Shown here: one piece after another, positions 7,882 to 17,199 of the stretch
How positions within the stretch are numbered: position 1 is the stretch's first letter
How the letters are laid out: each line of letters begins with the position of its first letter
Origin: CALREA01 sp041674865
GTDB taxonomy: Bacteria; Patescibacteriota; Gracilibacteria; UBA1369; UBA12463
Length of the DNA stretch: 27,402 nucleotides
Direction of reading: 5' to 3'
Assembly (NCBI GenBank): GCA_041674865.1
Contig: JBAYUX010000011.1
Location: forward strand, 1 to 27,402
Notes under the pieces: generated by a model
What the model was told of the DNA's origin: nothing
What the model saw: the letters and a program-made list of their open reading frames with translations, nothing else
Database searches by the model: none
Made by a program: the position numbers and the translations under genes

Positions 7882-8239
7882 ATTTGGTATTTTCTAATTT
7901 GATCAGTGCCTCTTTGAGGTTCTGTATTTGTTGATTGATTCTGTCTCGACGACAGTTGAGAAAGTTTAAAAAAATGCTTGGGTGAATGGCTTCGTACTTG
8001 AGATGGTATATTTGATTTGGATGATGCTCTTCTTTGAGCTGCTTGAGAGCTCCGCGCTTCAATAAGCCAATAATAACGTTGTATGTGCTTGATCGAGGAA
8101 GCTTCACGGCTTTTGCAATGTTCGTTATGAAACTCGGACCCATCTTGAGTATTGCGATATAAATGAGTGATTCTTTTTCGCGAAATCCGATATTTTTGAG
8201 AAGCTCTACGAGATGGTGAAATATTCCTGCATTGATCAT
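7880..8239 (-). CDS. TrmB-like winged-helix transcriptional regulator (HTH domain only)
   Basis: 119 residues. About residues 12-70 (NIGFREKESLIYIAILKMGP, then ITNIAKAVKLPRSSTYNVI and GLLKRGAL) match the N-terminal winged helix of the TrmB/sugar-specific regulator family, including the typical PRSxxYxVxxxLxxRG recognition-helix pattern. The family's sugar-sensing C-terminal domain is absent and replaced by a short helical tail, about 45 residues with heptad-like hydrophobics, that could dimerise. It lies divergent from comEC, separated by 161 nt, so control of its own gene or of comEC is possible but not shown. The effector is unknown. Confidence 0.72.
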   Translation of the reverse strand: MINAGIFHHLVELLKNIGFREKESLIYIAILKMGPSFITNIAKAVKLPRSSTYNVIIGLLKRGALKQLKEEHHPNQIYHLKYEAIHPSIFLNFLNCRRDRINQQIQNLKEALIKLENTK

Positions 8240-8328
8240 GTGTGCATTTTTTCAGTGATGTATCGGATTTGCAAGTATCTCTTGTTGAGAATAAGTAACA
8301 GCGATTTCTTGGCTTCTGTTGATGGTTT

Positions 8329-8356
8329 TTGACAGCATGTATTCATAGTTTAATAA
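8329..8356 (+). promoter_or_regulatory. Promoter of comEC
   Basis: Consensus TTGACA (8329-8334), 16 nt, TAATAA (8351-8356), with a start near 8363 and a leader of about 38 nt to the ATG at 8401. The -35 box coincides with a TTG that could otherwise be read as the start of a longer comEC frame, which argues against that longer start. Confidence 0.5.
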
Positions 8357-8400
8357 AATGTAATCTTTTTGTAAGAAGTTGGTCATGTCTCTTTGATACG

Positions 8401-9813
8401 ATGCTTGGCATGATCTTTGCGTATTTGGAAGTATTTTTGTTGGCTTTTTTGAGTGGCATTATTGGCTGCTATTTTGGCTGGGTTATCGGTGGGATTGTTT
8501 TGGTGAGCAGTTACGGTTTCTTTTGGTATCAAAGTAAGAGGCCTTTTAAATGGCTTGTTGCTTTGGTTATTTGCGTTATGGTTTTTCTTGGATACGGGAG
8601 GTTGTATTTGGCGCAACATGGGAGAGAGAGGTTTTCTCGGTTTCTTATTTTGTCGAGTGGTGTTGGGCAGACGGGTCAGGCATCGATGACATTGTCGGGC
8701 GTGATTGATTCTGATCCATCCGAAATGGAAAAAGGGAGCTCGGCGTATGTGAATGTTGGCATGGGTGTAATTCGTGTGGGATTGCCGAGATATCCGTTAT
8801 TGTGGCGAGGGCAGTTGCTGACGGTTCGTGGGAAGGTTGCGTTGGCTCGTGATGGCACGACATGGACTATGCCAGAGGCGATAGTGGTTCGAGTCGAAGA
8901 TCCACGTGGAGTTGCGGGGCTCGTCTTCCAGGCGCGACGTGAGGTGATTACGCGTATGGGAAAGTTGTTCCCGGGAAGTAGTGGGGGATTTCTGGTTGGA
9001 GTGCTGGCGGGTGGAAGTCGCGGGATGAGTCGGTCAATTATTGATGATGTTCGCGCGACCGGTTTGACGCATGTGATTGCGGTTTCTGGGTATAATGTCA
9101 CGATTGTTTTGAATCTTATTATCGGGGTGTTCGCCTATCTACCGCGAAGATGGAAGGCTTTGCCGGTTGGTGCGTTTTTGGTTTTGTTTATCTTGTTTGT
9201 TGGCTTGAGTGCCTCGGCTCTTCGTGCGGCGATAATGGGTTTTCTTTCAGTGTATGCGTTGGCGGTTGGACGTAAGCGAGACCTTCTTTTGGCGCTCCTG
9301 TGGAGCGCCATCTTCATGCTCCTTTGGAAACCTTTTATGCTCGTTGAAGACAGGGGATTTCAACTCTCCTTTCTTGCGACGATTGGCGTCTGCTACATAG
9401 CCCCGATTATGACTTCGCGTATTCCTTCCACTCTTTCTCCGTGGATTCGCGAACTTCTCTTGGAGCCATTTCTCATGACATTTGCCGTCTATCTTGCGAC
9501 ACTTCCCGTACTCTTTTCTTTCGAGCAATTCTCCTTGATCGGGCTTGTGACGAACATTATTTTTGTGCCTTTTATTCCGTTTTGTATGATACTCGCAGCT
9601 CTCGTTCTTGGCTTAAGCTTCATTTATTTTCCCTTCGCTCTTTTTCTTGGCCACCTCGGTACGATTTTTATCGACCTCTATTTTCTTCTCCTTCATCAGT
9701 TCGCCATTCTGCCGTTTTCAAATATTCAGGTACCGCAAATGGCTCGTAGTTTTGTGATGAGTTACTATCATGTTTTGTGTGCGGTGGTTTTCCGTATTAC
9801 GCGGCGTTCTTGA
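8401..9813 (+). CDS. comEC: ComEC/Rec2-type DNA-uptake channel, without the metallo-beta-lactamase domain
   Basis: 470 residues from ATG 8401 (ATG 8410 is equally possible). ComEC carries single-stranded DNA across the cytoplasmic membrane during natural transformation. Order: two or three N-terminal membrane helices, a soluble OB-like region (about 80-190), then the Competence domain, recognisable from GFLVGVLAGG and THVIAVSGYNVTIVLNLI (about residues 223-239) and followed by many membrane helices. Family members often carry a C-terminal metallo-beta-lactamase domain that may degrade the non-transported strand; here the gene ends after the last membrane segments. The stop TGA at 9811-9813 overlaps the end of the opposite gene by 17 nt. 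Confidence 0.9.
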   Translation: MLGMIFAYLEVFLLAFLSGIIGCYFGWVIGGIVLVSSYGFFWYQSKRPFKWLVALVICVMVFLGYGRLYLAQHGRERFSRFLILSSGVGQTGQASMTLSGVIDSDPSEMEKGSSAYVNVGMGVIRVGLPRYPLLWRGQLLTVRGKVALARDGTTWTMPEAIVVRVEDPRGVAGLVFQARREVITRMGKLFPGSSGGFLVGVLAGGSRGMSRSIIDDVRATGLTHVIAVSGYNVTIVLNLIIGVFAYLPRRWKALPVGAFLVLFILFVGLSASALRAAIMGFLSVYALAVGRKRDLLLALLWSAIFMLLWKPFMLVEDRGFQLSFLATIGVCYIAPIMTSRIPSTLSPWIRELLLEPFLMTFAVYLATLPVLFSFEQFSLIGLVTNIIFVPFIPFCMILAALVLGLSFIYFPFALFLGHLGTIFIDLYFLLLHQFAILPFSNIQVPQMARSFVMSYYHVLCAVVFRITRRS

Positions 9814-12334
9814 AGTCATCGAACTCGTCGATGGCCTTCATCATCTCGTCGACAACCTCATCGCTTGGAGTTCCTGTGATCTGACCTTCCGTTCCCATGC
9901 TCAAGATTTTCGCAGCAAATGCGGTAGCCTTTCGGCGCTTGTACTGCATAAGTTCTTCACCCTTCATTTCCTTGCCTGTGTGATCTCGAACGTCATACTG
10001 GCCAAGTCGTGCTGGTGAGTCGGTAAATCTTTCTCCGTCTTTTTTGAAGCGCTTTCGGTGTTCGCGAATATCGACTACTTTCTTGTTTCGGAAGAGGTCG
10101 TTCTCATCAAAAATCTGCATGTCCCTGGCCTTTCCGGTCTCACGATCGAGCATCTGTTCGCCATCGCTGTAATCAAATAACTCTCCAGAAAGTTCACCGA
10201 ACTCGGTATTATCATTACTTGCGACGCGTGATTCCATGCCTTGTTTCTTCGTGTGAAGTTCGTGTGCGTGTGCGCGATCTGCGATCTCAAACAAGAGGTG
10301 ATTTGCCTGAATCTCTTCCTCCATTCCGGCCTGATCTTTGACGTGTGAAAGGAGATCTCCGATAAACTGGCTATCTGGATTTTCAAGCATTCGAAGCTCT
10401 TCGAGACGTTCCGTATTTGCCTCGTCATCTGGATTAAGTCTTGCAACTTTTTCTCGCATTTCAAGCTCTGCCTGCTGGTTTTTCTTGTCACGGAACTCAT
10501 TTGCCATATTGAGGTAGGCGTTGAGTTTGGTCTGTTTCTGAAGATTTTTCGTAAGCTCTGTTGCTGCCTCCATACTTGAAAGTGTTCGCTCAAGTTCTGC
10601 GCCACCATCTGGAAGAAGTGTCTTGAGCATTTCGATACGACCGGTCAAATCTTCTTTGTGGAAGGCCGCCTCGTGCGTCTTTCTTACGTCATCAGGAAGT
10701 TCGCCGAACACCTCGAGAACCTTTTCACGCTGCGGATTATCAAGATCAGAGTCTTCCATGGCTTCTTCCATTTCATCGACATCCAAATCGGCAAACCACT
10801 CTTCGTATGGTCCAACACTATCAGGCGAGAGGAGGTGACTTGCTACCATCTTTTTCAACTTATCTCCCCAAGCTTCCTTCATGTCTTCGCTCTTTTCCAT
10901 GCTGTCTTCGATGCCTTCAACAAGCTTTGTTCGATCTCTTAATCGCATCTCGTAGAAGTGTTCGTGTTTGTCGCGAATGTCTTTTGGAAGTGCCTCAAAT
11001 CGATCACGAACATCTTTTCGTCGTGGATCGTCGAGTGTTGATTTTCCGAGGACAAGCTCCTTTTCTTTGACGTTGAGCTTTTCGAATTTCGTCTTATATT
11101 TTCCAGCACTTTCTTTTCCAATGAGTCGGTCTTTCATCGCAGTATCAAGCTTCTTATTCCACTTTCCAATTTTATCCATGTGCTCGCCGCACTCCTTCGC
11201 AATTTTTTCTTTGTCGGCGTATTCCGCATTCCAGAAGTCGTACTGTGCCTGAACGTTTGGCGGGGTTCCCTCGTATGCTTTCGCAAAACCTTTGAGCGTT
11301 TTTTCTACCTCTCCTAAACTCTTCACAAACATCTCGAGCATCTCTGGCTTCTCTTCCTTTCCGATACTCGAAACGATAAAGCTTTTTTCTTTTGGACTCT
11401 GATATTTAGAACCTTGCCAGAGTGCGATAAGTGTCTCGCGTAAGCCTTTTTTCATGTTCTCGATAACTTCTTTTTTTGCCTTGAGTCCTCGTGCTTTTTT
11501 GAGATCTACTTCGTATTTTTTCTGTGTCTCTGGTGAGAACTTTTTGAAAGTATCTTGAACCGACTTGATCGAATCGTTCTTCGCATCTTCTTCGAGTTCT
11601 GCGAGCATTTTTTTCTGTTGATCAAGTGGTGCCTCGCGGAAACGAACGCTCAAGCTCTTAATTTCTTCGTCGCTATACAGGCCAGATTTCTTAAGCGTTT
11701 CGGTGACCTTGGTAAAACTCTCGACGCTTGTCTTGAGCTCCTTGAGGAAGTCCTTCTTCTCGTGACGTCGGAGTTTGTTGAACTGATCGAAGTAAGCCTT
11801 TGATTCCTTGTTGTCACCGACGACCTTGATGAGCTGATTTCGCAACTCCTGGAGCGACTTAATCTCATCACCAAGCTTATTCGTCCACTCCTTTTTCTTG
11901 TCGACTTTTTGTTCGCGGAACTGATTCTTGTACTCTTCGAGCGTGTCAACGTTGCGCGACTTATCTTTACCAAAGAGTTCCTTGTTTTTATCAAGGCCCT
12001 GGAAGTAATCCTGCGTGAGTTGGTGCGTGAGCTTGATCGTTTCGTTAATACTCTTTTCAATCGCTGCGAGTTTTTTTGGATCTCGATCTTGGTTCGCGAG
12101 CATGAGTTTTTCTTGGAATGCTTTTTTCTCCTCTTCGCTCAAAACGGTTCCATTGCTCATCAGCTGTTTGCGGGCTGCATTATAAATGCCCGTGAACTCT
12201 CGGTTCTCGGCCATAATCGTGTTCGCATCTTTTTTCCCTTTGGATACTGACTCGAGCTGCGAGTCCGCAAATTTTCGATCGGGATCTTCGGTGTCGGTGT
12301 CGAATGCTCGTGCTGATTCTGGACCTTTTGCCAT
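9797..12334 (-). CDS. Large charged helical repeat protein, function unknown
   Basis: 845 residues, extremely rich in Lys, Glu and Asp, with no signal peptide or membrane segment, so probably cytoplasmic. I recognise no enzyme domain. It contains a degenerate helical repeat of about 87-99 residues. The clearest copies start near residues 389 (WNKKL) and 487 (WGDKL), and each contains F..L.V.E, then LD.PRR/QR, then F..LP.D.R..HE..F. The latter motif recurs near 265 (FSPETQKKYE), 352 (TPPNVQAQYDFW), 439 (LPKDIRDKHE) and 538 (LPDDVRKTHE), with weaker echoes near 185 and 631. The C-terminal 130 residues are non-repetitive and include a basic stretch (REHRKRFKKDGERF). It has its own promoter. A structural or scaffolding role is a guess. 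Confidence 0.85.
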   Translation of the reverse strand: MAKGPESARAFDTDTEDPDRKFADSQLESVSKGKKDANTIMAENREFTGIYNAARKQLMSNGTVLSEEEKKAFQEKLMLANQDRDPKKLAAIEKSINETIKLTHQLTQDYFQGLDKNKELFGKDKSRNVDTLEEYKNQFREQKVDKKKEWTNKLGDEIKSLQELRNQLIKVVGDNKESKAYFDQFNKLRRHEKKDFLKELKTSVESFTKVTETLKKSGLYSDEEIKSLSVRFREAPLDQQKKMLAELEEDAKNDSIKSVQDTFKKFSPETQKKYEVDLKKARGLKAKKEVIENMKKGLRETLIALWQGSKYQSPKEKSFIVSSIGKEEKPEMLEMFVKSLGEVEKTLKGFAKAYEGTPPNVQAQYDFWNAEYADKEKIAKECGEHMDKIGKWNKKLDTAMKDRLIGKESAGKYKTKFEKLNVKEKELVLGKSTLDDPRRKDVRDRFEALPKDIRDKHEHFYEMRLRDRTKLVEGIEDSMEKSEDMKEAWGDKLKKMVASHLLSPDSVGPYEEWFADLDVDEMEEAMEDSDLDNPQREKVLEVFGELPDDVRKTHEAAFHKEDLTGRIEMLKTLLPDGGAELERTLSSMEAATELTKNLQKQTKLNAYLNMANEFRDKKNQQAELEMREKVARLNPDDEANTERLEELRMLENPDSQFIGDLLSHVKDQAGMEEEIQANHLLFEIADRAHAHELHTKKQGMESRVASNDNTEFGELSGELFDYSDGEQMLDRETGKARDMQIFDENDLFRNKKVVDIREHRKRFKKDGERFTDSPARLGQYDVRDHTGKEMKGEELMQYKRRKATAFAAKILSMGTEGQITGTPSDEVVDEMMKAIDEFDDFKNAA

Positions 12335-12382
12335 GGTAAGTTGAGGAATATTACTCAGGCCTTTTTAGGCCTAAGGTTTGGT

Positions 12383-12410
12383 ATTGTATCATGTTTTGCA
12401 AAAAGTGCAA
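12383..12410 (-). promoter_or_regulatory. Promoter of the 845-residue repeat protein
   Basis: Minus-strand TTGCAC (12405-12410), 16 nt, TACAAT (12383-12388) with an extended TGA before the -10. The start is expected near 12376. The roughly 40-nt leader contains a small foldback, AGGCCT repeated around a T-rich loop (about 12357-12372). Confidence 0.55.
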
Positions 12411-12442
12411 TTGTCGATTAAAGCTGAATCCTGACAATTTCA

Positions 12443-14788
12443 CTAGACACTGCAAGCTGAAAACCCACAGCTCAAACAGAGCATGCATCCTTCAGCGATC
12501 TGAACCTGGCCTTGGCACTCAGGACACTCCTTGTCCGCAATGAGTTCGGCCTTCGATTTAATCTTTTGATGAGGACGTGTCGACTGGATTTCGAGATCAT
12601 TCAATCTTGCCGTCACTGCGCTGGTTGCACTGACCATAACGGGTGGTGGGGGAACGAACTCGGCTGCACGATGTTCGATTGGGGTTGGGACGGGAACGGG
12701 CGCAGGCAGCTCCGTCTTCGACTTCGCTGTGTTATTTACCTTTCCGATGTTGAGAACCTGCGAGTCTCTCGAGCCGTCTCGGTAAATCGTCACGCCTTTG
12801 CAATTGAGGTCGTAGGCGAGAATGTAGGCCTTTTCGACGTCCTGCATTGATGCGGAGTTTGAGAAGTTGATCGTCTTCGAAACGGAAGCGCAGACGTGTT
12901 TCTGAAAAGCTGCTTGCATGCGGATGTGATTTTCTGGAGAGATGTCTTGAGCTGTGACGAAGACTCGTCGTATCTCTGCTGGAATTTCTTCGGTGAATCC
13001 TTGAATCGTTCCCGCTTTAGCAATTTCTGCCATGAGTTCTTTTGAATAGAAGCCTCGTTCTTTCGCGATTTCTTCGAAGTAGCTGTTGGTATAAATGAGC
13101 TCAGTTCCGTCCATCACGTTCTTGATGAAACAGATGGCGAAGTTTGGTTCGAGCCCTCCGCTGGCCTCTGCGAGCATACCAATCGTTCCTGTTGGAGCGA
13201 CGGTGGTCATGTAGGAGTTGCGGACTTTGATGCCGCGTTTTTCCCAGGTTGAACCTTTGTATGCGCCGAATGTTCCACGAGTTTTTGCGAGTTGAACTGA
13301 TTGTTCGATCGACATATCTCGGATGAATTTCATGAGCTCTTCGCCTTTTTTGAGGCCTTCTTCTGAGTCGTATGGAATCATGAGTTGGTAGAGTGCGTCT
13401 GCAAATCCCATGACGCCAAGTCCAATACGTCGAGTGTTTTTCGACATCTCTTCGATCTGGGGAATTGGATATTTGTTCATGTCGATCACGTTGTCGAGGA
13501 AGTGCGTTGTTATTGCGACGACTTCTCGAAGACGGTCCCAGTCGAAATCTTTCTTGTCGGCACGGATGAATTTGTTGACGGCGATTGATCCGAGATTACA
13601 TGAGTCGTATGCAAGGAGATCCTGCTCGCCACATGGGTTCGTTGCCTCGATCTCACCGAGATGAGGAACGGGATTAGTAGCGTTCATGTTGTCGATGAAG
13701 ACGAGACCCGGGTCACCGTTGAGCCATGCGTTGCTGATGATCACATTGAAAACCTCTCGAGCTCGGAGCTGTTTGATAGCTGTCTTTGTTCGAGGATTGA
13801 TGAGGTCGTAGGTCGTATCTCGCTTGAGAGCTTCCATGAATTTCGCGGTGATGCCGACAGAAATATTGAAGTTCGTGAGCGTCTTCATGTCTGCCTTGGC
13901 AGTGATGAACTCGAGAACATCTGGATGATCAACACGAAGAATTCCCATGTTCGCGCCGCGCCTCTTGCCTCCTTGTTTGATCTGCTGTGTTGCGGCATCG
14001 AAGATTTTCATGAAAGAAACCGGACCGGATGCTACGCCAGATGTCGACTTTACCATGTCGTTCGATGGTCTTAGGCGTGAGAATGCGAAGCCCGTTCCGC
14101 CACCAGATTTGTGAATGATGGCCTGATATTTGAGTGCATCGAAAATCCCTTCGATTGAGTCTGGTACTGGTAAAACGAAGCATGCTGAAAGTTGCTGAAT
14201 CTCCGTTCCCGCGTTCATAATCGTTGGCGTGTTTGGCATGAACTCGAGGCTTGCCATCACGTCATAAAATTTCCGTGCGGTTTCCTGATACTGCTCTTCG
14301 TTTGCTCCGTAGTTTTTATCAGCGAGAGCGATGTTGTTGGCAATTCGTTCGACAAGTTGTCGTGGAGTTTCTTTGATCTCGCCGTTTTCGTCTCGTAATA
14401 AGTATCGTCGCTTGAGAACTTCGAGAGCGTTGTTGGAAAAGTTAAGTCGCTCATCGGCATTTCCTTTGCCAAGAATTGATTCGGTCTGTTCGCGTTCTTG
14501 CGTCTGTCTAGCCCTATAAAGGATGTAAGCTTTTGCGGTTTTGGCGTGACCTCCTTCGATCAAGATTTTCTCAACGAGGTCCTGGATCTGTTCAACGGTT
14601 GGAATCTCGTCTGGCCCTTTGAAAAAAACTTCAATAACGGCTGTGACCTGATTGGCAATTCTGTCGGCAATATTTCGATCAGTTCCGCCAACAGTTTCTG
14701 CAGCCTTCCAAATTGCCTCTGCAATTTTGGATTGGTCGAACTCAACGACGCGACCATCGCGCTTCTTGATGTTTTTTATTTGTGCCAT
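12443..14788 (-). CDS. nrdJ: Adenosylcobalamin-dependent (class II) ribonucleotide reductase, NrdJ type with zinc ribbon
   Basis: Reduces ribonucleotides to deoxyribonucleotides using a B12-derived radical, independent of oxygen. 781 residues from ATG 14788; the upstream in-frame ATG at 14845 would overlap the preceding gene and adds a non-conserved stretch. N-terminal ATP-cone (KKRDGRVVEFDQSKIAEAI to KAYILYRARQ, about residues 5-95) for allosteric control of activity, then the catalytic barrel with the NPCGE active-site loop near 384-388 and DSCNLGS. The C-terminus carries a zinc-ribbon-like module (CPECQGQ, CMLCLSCGFSACSV), whose cysteines probably include the redox pair that re-reduces the active site. 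It lies 26 nt after another class II reductase on the same strand and is probably co-transcribed with it. Confidence 0.93.
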   Translation of the reverse strand: MAQIKNIKKRDGRVVEFDQSKIAEAIWKAAETVGGTDRNIADRIANQVTAVIEVFFKGPDEIPTVEQIQDLVEKILIEGGHAKTAKAYILYRARQTQEREQTESILGKGNADERLNFSNNALEVLKRRYLLRDENGEIKETPRQLVERIANNIALADKNYGANEEQYQETARKFYDVMASLEFMPNTPTIMNAGTEIQQLSACFVLPVPDSIEGIFDALKYQAIIHKSGGGTGFAFSRLRPSNDMVKSTSGVASGPVSFMKIFDAATQQIKQGGKRRGANMGILRVDHPDVLEFITAKADMKTLTNFNISVGITAKFMEALKRDTTYDLINPRTKTAIKQLRAREVFNVIISNAWLNGDPGLVFIDNMNATNPVPHLGEIEATNPCGEQDLLAYDSCNLGSIAVNKFIRADKKDFDWDRLREVVAITTHFLDNVIDMNKYPIPQIEEMSKNTRRIGLGVMGFADALYQLMIPYDSEEGLKKGEELMKFIRDMSIEQSVQLAKTRGTFGAYKGSTWEKRGIKVRNSYMTTVAPTGTIGMLAEASGGLEPNFAICFIKNVMDGTELIYTNSYFEEIAKERGFYSKELMAEIAKAGTIQGFTEEIPAEIRRVFVTAQDISPENHIRMQAAFQKHVCASVSKTINFSNSASMQDVEKAYILAYDLNCKGVTIYRDGSRDSQVLNIGKVNNTAKSKTELPAPVPVPTPIEHRAAEFVPPPPVMVSATSAVTARLNDLEIQSTRPHQKIKSKAELIADKECPECQGQVQIAEGCMLCLSCGFSACSV

Positions 14789-14814
14789 AGAGATATGGGT
14801 AAAATGTGTGCGTA

Positions 14815-17199
14815 TTAGCTGATCTCGCAAGCGCCTCCGGCGCAAGCGAGCTCCTTCGAACCCTGTGTCTGGTCTTCTCGTTCGTAAGCAACAATCTTTG
14901 AGAAGTCGACCTTTGGGAACTTCTTCATCATCGTCTCGTACTGCTCCTCAGTAATTTCTTCATATGGAGCGAGTCGGTAGACGTGATTGGATCGTGGAAG
15001 GAATGAGAGACCTCCGATCATGTCCCAGTTTTCATAGAGCCAGTTTGCAACATTGATCCACTCATCTTCTCCAACAGAAATCGTGACTGAAGGGTTGTGT
15101 TCGGTGTAAGCCTCCTTGACCATCTTCCAGTAGTTGAGCTGTTCGAGAGCCGTCTGATCGTTCTTGTAGATCGACTTTTCTGGAGCCTTTACTGGGAACT
15201 CCAACACATACGTCACCGCATTTTCTGCAGACTGTCCGACCTCTGGGTGGTATGGAACTCCCTGATCTCGCATAAGCTTGAAAAGGCTGTCTGTAGCGGA
15301 AATTCGGATTCGTCGGATGTAGTACTGTGAGTTTCGTGGGTGCATTCCTGATGACGCATCGACGAGTTGCGAAACCGTTCCTGATGGTTTGACTGCTGTG
15401 ACTGATGCTGAAGGGTTGATGCCAAATCGCTTGGCGTATTCTTTGTTGACGTTGACTGCCTCGTCCTTGAGTTTTGCCATGAGGACTGGATCGCGAACCG
15501 TTTTGCAGTCCCACTGTCCGGTAATAGAAACTCCGAGAAGTCGTTCACCTTCGCAGTTTTCTTTCCACTCCTTGGAAAGGTAACCAAAGTTTGTGAGTGA
15601 TGACTGGTAGGTTCCGATGATGGCTGCGAGTCGAGCCTTCTTCATAAGTGATGCCTCTGTATCTTCTGATCGAGCAACGATCTCTGAGAGGTTACAGAAC
15701 TGTTTTGATTTCAAAATAATTTCTCCGCATGGATTGGTTCCGCAGGTATCCATGTCTTTTTCAAACGTCTTCCATCGTCGCTCTGGGATCTGGTTTGCGA
15801 GTGATCCTCGGTTGAAGATTCCACGTTCTCCAGAACCACCCTTCATGAGTGAGACCCACTCGTCGAGGAAGGCAGCGTTTGAAGGCTTGTCCCAATAGAC
15901 GGCTGAGTTGTTAGACATCATTCGCTGTGGGTCGGTGAGATAGAACTGACCGTCTTTTGCATGTCGGAGATCGTGATCATCAAGATCTGAAAGTGAGATA
16001 AGCGCACTTCGTCGAACTCCACCTGAAACGACGACTTCACCAATCTTACAAATAATATCGTGAAGGTCGAGGTTCGAGAGACGTCGTCCCTGCTTCCTCA
16101 TAATTCGCTGTCGTGAAAAGTCGATGAGCGAGATAAGTGGCTCTGGACCTGAGCTTTTGCCACCCATCGTTTCGAGACGCGCACCTGCTGGTCGAAGCTG
16201 AGAGTAATCAAACTTGATATCTCCACCGCTGAACCAAGTGTTAAGACCGAGAACGTATGCATCGGCCCATCCTTCTTTACTATCGAGAACGGTGTGTGTT
16301 GCAATTTCTTTTCCTGCTTGTTGTTTTTTGATCTGTGGAAGTGACTGTGCGCTCTGACTTTCGACAGAGTAACCAACTCCTGTTCCACACATGAGGAGAT
16401 ACATGATCTCACCCAAGTCCTGAAGGCATGAAGGTGCAATGTATGAGCAGTTGTAACCAGCGACGTTGGACTTTCGTGCAGCATCTCCTGCAGCCCAAAG
16501 AAGGCGCATAGAAGGCATAACTTCCTGTTTGAGAATAGCTTCTCGAATCTCGGTGTATTCTGCCACTGTGAGTTTTTCTCCGAGGTTTTCCTTCATGAAA
16601 TTGATATAACGATCGACGGTCTCGATCCAGGTTTCACGTCGTCCTTCGTTTGGCATCCATCGTGAGTATGTTCGGTAGTAGACGAACTCAGAAAGGGGAT
16701 TTCGGAAGTATTTCTTTCCCTCATTGACGAGTGCTTTTACTTCTTCTGGAACCTCGCTCTGTTTTTCACGAGCACGTGTTCGCTCCTCTCTATATAAGAT
16801 GTATGATTTTGCGGTTGCTGGAAATTCCTCCATAATGAGCTCTCGTTCGACAACGTCCTGGATTCCTTCTACCGTTGGGATGAAGTCTTTGACGATCTTG
16901 CCAATTCTCTTGAGCTCAGATTCTACTTTTCGTGCGATGTAGTCGGATTCTCGTCGTCCTCCTTCTTTTGTCGTCTCCATGGCCTTGGTTACCGCTCGTG
17001 CGATCGCATCTCGGTCGAATGGCGAGATGGTGCCGTCACGTTTTCGTACACTTATAATAGAAGGTGTTTTGACTTCGGTGGCCTCTGGTCGGGCATGTGA
17101 AGTAATAACCTCTGTTTCAGTTGTTGATGTAGTAACTGGAGTAGTAGCGGTAGCGGTAATCGCTCCGGTGTCGGTGACTGGATCTTTTGTCTGGACCAT
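14815..17199 (-). CDS. Adenosylcobalamin-dependent ribonucleoside-triphosphate reductase (class II, RTPR-like)
   Basis: 794 residues. Resembles the monomeric class II enzyme of the Lactobacillus RTPR type rather than NrdJ: RLLWAAGDAARKSNVAGYNC near the substrate site, GEVVVSGGVRRSALISLSD, NPCGEIILKSKQFCNLSE (about 489-506), and the C-terminal redox pair in ACAGGACEIS. An ATP-cone (SVRKRDGTISPFDRDAIARA to SYILYREERTR) precedes it. The first about 45 residues are a Thr/Val/Ala/Pro-rich extension absent from typical members. The catalytic core appears intact. It is the first gene behind the NrdR-type promoter and is followed closely by nrdJ, so the window encodes two B12-dependent reductases in one probable operon. 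Whether it uses di- or triphosphates needs biochemistry. Confidence 0.92.
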   Translation of the reverse strand: MVQTKDPVTDTGAITATATTPVTTSTTETEVITSHARPEATEVKTPSIISVRKRDGTISPFDRDAIARAVTKAMETTKEGGRRESDYIARKVESELKRIGKIVKDFIPTVEGIQDVVERELIMEEFPATAKSYILYREERTRAREKQSEVPEEVKALVNEGKKYFRNPLSEFVYYRTYSRWMPNEGRRETWIETVDRYINFMKENLGEKLTVAEYTEIREAILKQEVMPSMRLLWAAGDAARKSNVAGYNCSYIAPSCLQDLGEIMYLLMCGTGVGYSVESQSAQSLPQIKKQQAGKEIATHTVLDSKEGWADAYVLGLNTWFSGGDIKFDYSQLRPAGARLETMGGKSSGPEPLISLIDFSRQRIMRKQGRRLSNLDLHDIICKIGEVVVSGGVRRSALISLSDLDDHDLRHAKDGQFYLTDPQRMMSNNSAVYWDKPSNAAFLDEWVSLMKGGSGERGIFNRGSLANQIPERRWKTFEKDMDTCGTNPCGEIILKSKQFCNLSEIVARSEDTEASLMKKARLAAIIGTYQSSLTNFGYLSKEWKENCEGERLLGVSITGQWDCKTVRDPVLMAKLKDEAVNVNKEYAKRFGINPSASVTAVKPSGTVSQLVDASSGMHPRNSQYYIRRIRISATDSLFKLMRDQGVPYHPEVGQSAENAVTYVLEFPVKAPEKSIYKNDQTALEQLNYWKMVKEAYTEHNPSVTISVGEDEWINVANWLYENWDMIGGLSFLPRSNHVYRLAPYEEITEEQYETMMKKFPKVDFSKIVAYEREDQTQGSKELACAGGACEIS

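Noticed and set aside
8329..8400. Longer comEC starting at TTG 8329
   Set aside because: The TTG is the -35 box of a good promoter (TTGACA-16-TAATAA), and the added residues are not typical of ComEC; ATG 8401 fits better.
14789..14845. Longer NrdJ from ATG 14845
   Set aside because: It would overlap the upstream reductase gene and adds an Arg-rich stretch before the conserved ATP-cone; MAQIKNIKKRDGR at 14788 is the natural start.
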